Shown: in pieces, positions 59,645 to 64,000 of the stretch
How positions within the stretch are numbered: the stretch's first letter is position 1
Layout of the letters: each line of letters starts with the position of its first letter
From: JAKAQB01 sp027320105
Lineage (GTDB): Bacteria; Actinomycetota; Acidimicrobiia; Acidimicrobiales; Palsa-688
Assembly (NCBI GenBank): GCA_027320105.1
Contig: DAHVMA010000053.1
Location: 24,317 to 88,316 of the forward strand
Length of the DNA stretch: 64,000 nt
Direction: 5' to 3'
Position numbers and translations under genes: made by a program
Notes under the pieces: generated by a model
Databases searched by the model: none
What the model was told of the DNA's origin: nothing
What the model saw: the letters and a program-made list of their open reading frames with translations, nothing else

Positions 59645-60991
59645 ATGGTGCAGACCGAGACCCGCTCCGCCATCCCCCAGCAGCGCGCCCTGCGCACCGA
59701 GCTCCCCGGCCCCCGCAGCCGGCAGCTCGCCGCCCGGCGGGAGGCGGCCGTCGCCCCCGGCGTGAGCTCGACGCTCCCCCTCTACATCCACGACGCCGAG
59801 GGAGCCATCCTCGTCGACGTCGACGGCAACGCCCTCATCGACCTCGGCTCGGGCATCGCTGTCACCACCGTCGGCCACGCCGTGCCCGCCGTCGTGGAGG
59901 CCGTCCGTGAGCAAGCGACCCGATTCACCCACACCTGCTTCATGGTCGGGCCCTACGAGGGCTACGTCGAGGTCTGCGAGGAGCTCAACCGGCTGACCCC
60001 CGGCCACTTCGCCAAGACGTCGGCACTGTTCAACTCCGGTGCAGAGGCCGTGGAGAACGCCGTCAAGGTCGCCCGGCGGGCGACGGGCAGGGACGCCGTC
60101 GTCGTCTTCGACCACGCCTACCACGGCCGCACCAACCTGACGATGGCCCTCACCGCCAAGAACTTGCCGTACAAGGACGGGTTCGGGCCCTTCGCACCGG
60201 AGGTCTACCGGGCGCCCATGTCCTACCCGCTGCGCGACGGCGGCCTTCCCGGGGCGGAGGCCGCCCGCGCCGCCCTCGAGCAGGTGGAGCGGCAGGTCGG
60301 CGCCGACCGTGTCGCGTGCCTGCTGATCGAGCCGATCCAGGGCGAAGGTGGCTTCGTCGTGCCCGCGCCCGGCTTCCTCCCCGCCCTGGCCGACTGGTGC
60401 CGTGCCCACGGCGTCGTCTTCGCCGCCGACGAGGTGCAGAGCGGGTTCTGCCGCACCGGGCAGTGGTTCGCCTGCGAGCACGAGGGCGTCGTGCCCGACC
60501 TCGTGACGACGGCCAAGGCGCTCGGCGCCGGCATGCCGCTGGCTGCTGTGACCGGGCGGGCGGAGATCATGGCAGCCGTCCCCGCCGGCGGCCTCGGCGG
60601 CACCTACGGAGGCAACCCCGTCGCCTGCGCCGCCGCCCTCGCCGGCATCGCAACCATGCGCGACGGCGACCTGGCCGGCGCTGCCAGACGGCTCGCCGTC
60701 ACGATCGAGGCGCGCCTCGGCGTCCTCGCCGACGAGTTGCCCGCCGTCGCCGAGCGCCGGGGTCGGGGCGCCATGCAGGCCATGGAGCTCGTGCGTCCTG
60801 GCAGCCTGGAACCCGACGCCGCCGCCACCAAGGAGGTCGCCGCCGCCTGTCACTCCCAGGGGGTGGTGGTCCTCACATGCGGCAGCTGGGGCAACGTGAT
60901 CCGATTGCTGCCCCCGCTCACGATCTCCGACGAGCTCCTCGACGAGGGCCTCGGGGTCCTCGAGGCGGCCTGCCGAAAGGTTCTCGGGTAA
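59645..60991 (+). CDS. gabT: Class III aminotransferase (4-aminobutyrate aminotransferase-like)
   Basis: 448 residues. FNSGAEAVENAVKVARRATG, VVVFDHAYHGRTNLTMALTA, the PLP motif LIEPIQGEGGF...VFAADEVQSGFCRTGQ and the Schiff-base lysine in TTAKALGAGMPL. FxxGGNPVACAAAL is seen as TYGGNPVACAAAL. The order fits GabT (EC 2.6.1.19), though beta-alanine or other omega-amine substrates are possible. No succinate-semialdehyde dehydrogenase gene is adjacent. Confidence 0.9.
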   Translation: MVQTETRSAIPQQRALRTELPGPRSRQLAARREAAVAPGVSSTLPLYIHDAEGAILVDVDGNALIDLGSGIAVTTVGHAVPAVVEAVREQATRFTHTCFMVGPYEGYVEVCEELNRLTPGHFAKTSALFNSGAEAVENAVKVARRATGRDAVVVFDHAYHGRTNLTMALTAKNLPYKDGFGPFAPEVYRAPMSYPLRDGGLPGAEAARAALEQVERQVGADRVACLLIEPIQGEGGFVVPAPGFLPALADWCRAHGVVFAADEVQSGFCRTGQWFACEHEGVVPDLVTTAKALGAGMPLAAVTGRAEIMAAVPAGGLGGTYGGNPVACAAALAGIATMRDGDLAGAARRLAVTIEARLGVLADELPAVAERRGRGAMQAMELVRPGSLEPDAAATKEVAAACHSQGVVVLTCGSWGNVIRLLPPLTISDELLDEGLGVLEAACRKVLG

Positions 60992-61033
60992 GGCTTCCCG
61001 CCCTTCACGCCAGGACACGCCAGGCGCCGCTGG

Positions 61034-61942
61034 CTACGGCCGCGCCGCAACCTCGCGCAGCATCGGCGCCAGCGCCCGCCACTGCTCGGCAGGCACCCCC
61101 CGCCGGTCGGCGGGGAGCGGCTGGACGCACACATGGTCGGCGCCGGCGTCGAAGTGGGCACGGACCCTCGCTTCGATGGCGTCGTCGTCCCCCCAGGCGA
61201 CGATGGCGTCGACGAGGCGGTCGCTACCACCTCCGGCGAAGTCCTCCTCGGAGAACCCGAGGCGGCGAAGGTTGTTCTGGTAGTTCGGCAACCGGACGTA
61301 GACCTCGGTGTGCATCCGCCCGACATCTCTCGCCCGGACAGGGTCGGTCTCCCGCAGCACCGCCTGCTCGACGCAGAGGAGGCCCACGTCGAGCACCTCG
61401 CGGGCCGTGGCGGTGTGCTCGGGCGTGACGAAGTACGTGAGGGCGCCGTCCGTGCGCTCCTCGGCCAGCGCCAGCATCCGGGGGCCGAGCGCGGCGAGGA
61501 CCCGCCGGACGGGCGTCGCCGGCCGGAACGCCGTGTAGGGAGAGGTGTCCATGACGTCGAGGTAGCGCCGCATGGCATCCAGAGGGCGGCGGTACTCGTG
61601 GCCGCGCAGGTCCTCGACAAGCGTGTGATGGCTCACGCCAAGTCCGAGCAGCACCCGCTCGGGGAACGCCTCGGTCAGCGCCTTGACGCCACCCGTCATG
61701 GTCACGGCGTCGCGAGCCCAGATGCTGGCGATACCTGTCGCCCCGACCAGCTGGCGGGTGGAGTGGAGCATCGCGCCCAGCGCGACGAACACATCTCGCC
61801 CGGCGACCTCGGGCACCCACAGCACCCCGTACCCCAGCTCCTCGAGCTCGGCGGCGCGCTCGCAGGCCCCGGCGAGGGGCGCCGCGTCGAGGGAGCCGGT
61901 CCACAGGCCCAGCCGCGGCAGGGCGAAGGCGGTCGTCTCCAT
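61034..61942 (-). CDS. F420-type luciferase-like oxidoreductase
   Basis: 302 residues from ATG 61942. RLGLWTGSLDAAPLAGACER, GYGVLWVPEVAGRDVFVALG, GATGIASIWARDAVTMTGGV and FPERVLLGLGVSHHTLVEDL follow the LLM/MSMEG pattern of deazaflavin-dependent enzymes; the C-terminal GADHVCVQPLPADRRG also fits. Actinobacteria use many such enzymes with coenzyme F420. Substrate unknown. Divergent from the ferredoxin gene. Confidence 0.87.
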   Translation of the reverse strand: METTAFALPRLGLWTGSLDAAPLAGACERAAELEELGYGVLWVPEVAGRDVFVALGAMLHSTRQLVGATGIASIWARDAVTMTGGVKALTEAFPERVLLGLGVSHHTLVEDLRGHEYRRPLDAMRRYLDVMDTSPYTAFRPATPVRRVLAALGPRMLALAEERTDGALTYFVTPEHTATAREVLDVGLLCVEQAVLRETDPVRARDVGRMHTEVYVRLPNYQNNLRRLGFSEEDFAGGGSDRLVDAIVAWGDDDAIEARVRAHFDAGADHVCVQPLPADRRGVPAEQWRALAPMLREVAARP

Positions 61943-62038
61943 GAAGCCGACACTAGGCGCTTGGGGCCTAGGGTGATCGCCGGTGGCGGGCGCCACCCCT
62001 GGCCGTCGCTCCGGCCGGGCGTCGACCGGAGGTGCCGG

Positions 62039-62230
62039 ATGCGCGTCGTCGTCAACTACGACCTCTGCGAGAGCAACGCCCTCTGCATGGGCAAGGCTCC
62101 GGAGGTGTTCGCGGTGCGTGACGACGACCTCCTCTACGTCCTGCAGGAGGAGCCGCCCGAGGAGTTGCGGGCCAAGGTGGAGGCCGCGGCCGCTGCCTGC
62201 CCCAAGCAGGCGATCACCATCCAAGGTTGA
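62039..62230 (+). CDS. Single 3Fe-4S ferredoxin (P450-type)
   Basis: 63 residues from ATG 62039. NYDLCESNALCMGKAPEVFA has Cys-x5-Cys, and AAAACPKQAITIQG gives the third Cys followed by Pro; the fourth ligand is absent, so a 3Fe-4S cluster. These ferredoxins donate electrons to cytochromes P450 or related monooxygenases. No P450 gene is visible in the window. Confidence 0.9.
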   Translation: MRVVVNYDLCESNALCMGKAPEVFAVRDDDLLYVLQEEPPEELRAKVEAAAAACPKQAITIQG

Positions 62231-62298
62231 CGGCTCCCGTGGGTGGCGGCGGTCGGTGGCGGTGACGGCTCCCGCCGGTTACGGCGGTCGGTGGCGGT
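62229..62298 (+). repeat. 35-bp tandem duplication
   Basis: Two copies beginning gacggctcccg (62229-62263 and 62264-62298) and ending ggcggtcggtggcggt, different at a few internal bases. They cover the space before, and the first bases of, the hydrolase gene, giving two possible GTG starts (62291, 62297). Confidence 0.75.
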
Positions 62299-64000
62299 GA
62301 CGGCGGCCAGCCGCCTCGCCGGTCGCCTGGCCCGCCTCCGGCCCGCCGAGCACGACGACCTGCTCGTCGAGCGCGACCTTCCCATGGCGACCGACGACGG
62401 CGTCGTGCTGCTCGCCGACCGCTGGGCGCCGGCGGGGGTGGATGCGACCACCGTCCCGGTGATCCTTCTCCGCTCGCCCTATGGCAGGCGGACCTTGGAC
62501 CTGGTGGGGCGGCTCCTCGCCGAGCGGGGCTACCAGGTGGTGATCCAGAGCGTCCGGGGCACGTTTGGGTCCGGCGGAACCTGGATCCCGTTCCGCAACG
62601 AGCGTGCCGACGGCTACGCCACCTTCCGCTGGATCGCCGGCCAGCCGTGGTGGAGCGGCGTGGTCGCCACGTTCGGCCCGAGCTACCTCGGGCTCACCCA
62701 GTGGGCCGTGGTCGACGACCCACCGCCCTCGCTGCGGGCCATGGCACTAGCGGTCACCTCTGCGGCGTTCCGCCACGCCGTCGTCTACACCGGCGGCACC
62801 TTCGGCCTGGAGACGGGGGCGACGTGGCTCACCTTCCTCGAGCACCAAGAAGGCGGGTGGCGAGCTGCCCTGGCGGCCCAGCTGCGATCCCGCCGCGGGC
62901 TGGCAGCCGCCTACACGACCCTGCCCCTGAGCGATGCCGAGGCTGCAGGCATCGGGCGCCGCATCGACTACTACCAGGACTGGCTCGTCCACGAACGGCC
63001 CGACGACACGTGGTGGGACCCGGTGGAGTTCGGCAAGGACGTCTCGCGGATGCCGCCGGCAGCCTTTGTCGGGGGGTGGTACGACATCTTCCTGCCGTTC
63101 CAGCTGGACGACTACGCACGCCTGCAGTCCGCCGGCCGGGACGTGCGCCTGACGATCGGACCGTGGACCCATTCCAGCCTCCGCCTGTCGGCGGCTGGCC
63201 TGGCCGACGCATTGGACTGGTTCGACGCCCACCTCCGCGGCGGGTGCGGGTGCGTCCCGGGTGAGCTGCCTCCGGCCGGTTGGTCGCGGCCGGTCCGTGG
63301 GTCGCGGCCGTTCCGTGGGTCACGGCGGGCCGGCGGTGGCGGGGTGGCCGGCGGTGGCCCCGCGGGGCGGAGCCTGGTCCGGCTCCAACTGCTAGGGACC
63401 CGACGCTGGATCGGCCTCGACACATGGCCGCCGCCCGCCCAATCCGTCCGGTGGTACCTGCACGGCGGCGGGGTGCTCAGCCGGGTGCTGCCCGGCCCGT
63501 CGACCCCGACCCGCTACCGGTGGGATCCCGCCGACCCTACGCCCGGGCTCGGCGGGGCGTCGCTCGACCCGCTCCGGGCGGGAGGAAGGAACCAGCGCCG
63601 CCGGGAACAGCGCGCCGACGTCGTCACCTTCACGAGCGATCCACTGCCGGCCGGGTTCGTCCTCGCCGGCCCGGTGTCGGCCGAGATCTGGTTGCGGTCG
63701 TCCAACTGGTTCACGGACCTGTTCGTCCGGCTCTGCGACCTGCGCCCCTCGGGCCGGTCGATCAATTTCACCGACGGGATCCTGCGCCTGGAGCCGGCTG
63801 GCGCCGGCGGGGTCGTGCACGCGGCGAGGGAGGCGGGCGGCGGGGTGGCGCACATGGGGACAGAGGCGGATGGCGACGTGACCGACATGGGTGACGGAAC
63901 CGTGCGTGTCCGCGTGCGCATGTGGCCGATCGGTGTCCGGCTCGGCGGCGGGCATCGGTTGCGGCTGCAGGTCTCCGGAGGCGCCCACCCGCTCTACGCC
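62291..64000 (+). CDS. CocE/NonD-family alpha/beta hydrolase, 3' end missing
   Basis: The frame is open to the window edge: 570 codons and no stop. VATFGPSYLGLTQWAVV contains G-x-S-Y-x-G with the nucleophile Ser; LVERDLPMATDDGVVLLADR, VILLRSPYGRR, VIQSVRGTFGSGG, GGWYDIFLPFQLDD and IGPWTHSSL mark the S15/CocE hydrolase and cap; the C-terminal jelly-roll begins at about residue 380. A Gly/Arg-rich insert (about 330-360; RPVRGSRPFRGSRRAGGGG) encoded by a local repeat at 63279-63370 splits the two domains. Such enzymes hydrolyse esters or peptides (cocaine esterase, X-Pro dipeptidyl peptidase). GTG 62297 is the alternative start. Confidence 0.85.
   Translation, partial: MAVTAASRLAGRLARLRPAEHDDLLVERDLPMATDDGVVLLADRWAPAGVDATTVPVILLRSPYGRRTLDLVGRLLAERGYQVVIQSVRGTFGSGGTWIPFRNERADGYATFRWIAGQPWWSGVVATFGPSYLGLTQWAVVDDPPPSLRAMALAVTSAAFRHAVVYTGGTFGLETGATWLTFLEHQEGGWRAALAAQLRSRRGLAAAYTTLPLSDAEAAGIGRRIDYYQDWLVHERPDDTWWDPVEFGKDVSRMPPAAFVGGWYDIFLPFQLDDYARLQSAGRDVRLTIGPWTHSSLRLSAAGLADALDWFDAHLRGGCGCVPGELPPAGWSRPVRGSRPFRGSRRAGGGGVAGGGPAGRSLVRLQLLGTRRWIGLDTWPPPAQSVRWYLHGGGVLSRVLPGPSTPTRYRWDPADPTPGLGGASLDPLRAGGRNQRRREQRADVVTFTSDPLPAGFVLAGPVSAEIWLRSSNWFTDLFVRLCDLRPSGRSINFTDGILRLEPAGAGGVVHAAREAGGGVAHMGTEADGDVTDMGDGTVRVRVRMWPIGVRLGGGHRLRLQVSGGAHPLYA

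Noticed and set aside
63279..63370. Repeat in the hydrolase gene as a separate mobile element
   Set aside because: It stays in frame and encodes a Gly/Arg-rich linker between two domains.

Overview
The window is GC-rich chromosomal DNA of an actinobacterium, most likely an uncultured member of the Acidimicrobiia. Indicators are a WhiB7-type regulator, an F420-type luciferase-like oxidoreductase, a WS/DGAT acyltransferase, an alpha2 glycyl-tRNA synthetase, dense GTGA/ATGA/TTGA start-stop overlaps, and TANNNT -10 boxes 6-9 nt in front of many start codons (apparently leaderless mRNAs). The class-level placement is inference; no 16S gene is present.

Layout. 1-4711: a Tad/Flp pilus locus in two converging halves (TadC end, pilin-like peptide and three TadE/TadG-like proteins on +; TadZ, CpaB/RcpC and a conserved unknown on -). 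4712-5661: a repeat-rich spacer with a 92-nt nested inverted repeat, then a His-rich micro-ORF coupled to a BldC/excisionase-type regulator. 5685-23567: housekeeping backbone: HIT, phoH, ybeY, corC-like, era; pntB-pntAb-pntAa and dinG on -; uppS, recO, glyS, ppdK, dnaG and a principal-type sigma factor. 23587-28898: thioesterase, tRNA-Asn, degenerate transposase and toxin-antitoxin remnants, an ACAD10/11-like dehydrogenase, a secreted protein, then a tRNA with CAT anticodon whose 3' half is duplicated 1.2 kb downstream, enclosing a HEPN-protein mini-operon. 28899-33851: lipid genes (SCP2-alpha/beta hydrolase fusion, WS/DGAT), an inositol-phosphatase-like gene, a conserved unknown, and whiB7 with a complete attenuator leader.

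33917-38052: tRNA-Val followed by a toxin-antitoxin/defence island: ApeA-like gene broken by an amber codon, MntA-HepT, a recombinase-type HTH fragment, an RHH-PIN pair whose PIN gene carries an in-frame TGA, and an intact-looking RHH-PIN pair. 38478-43303: MMPL transporter, diguanylate cyclase, hemolysin III. 43304-48054: a surface-protein cluster with a sortase, a large membrane protein, a polyprenol-phosphate mannose synthase and a secreted protein with a TG-type sorting signal. 48285-53410: MFS and VIT transporters, then a kinase / vWA / PP2C triad (TerY-P, YegI-YegL-YegK type). 53429-64000: acyl-CoA dehydrogenase, class A penicillin-binding protein, zinc-ribbon coiled-coil protein, MFS exporter, histidine phosphatase, class III aminotransferase, luciferase-like oxidoreductase, 3Fe-4S ferredoxin, and a CocE/NonD hydrolase cut by the window end.

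The most interesting signals are the integrase-less HEPN element in a tRNA gene, the textbook whiB7 attenuator, the repeated inactivation of defence/toxin genes next to tRNAs, the micro-ORF with HGHDTQ repeats, and two long inverted repeats of unknown role.
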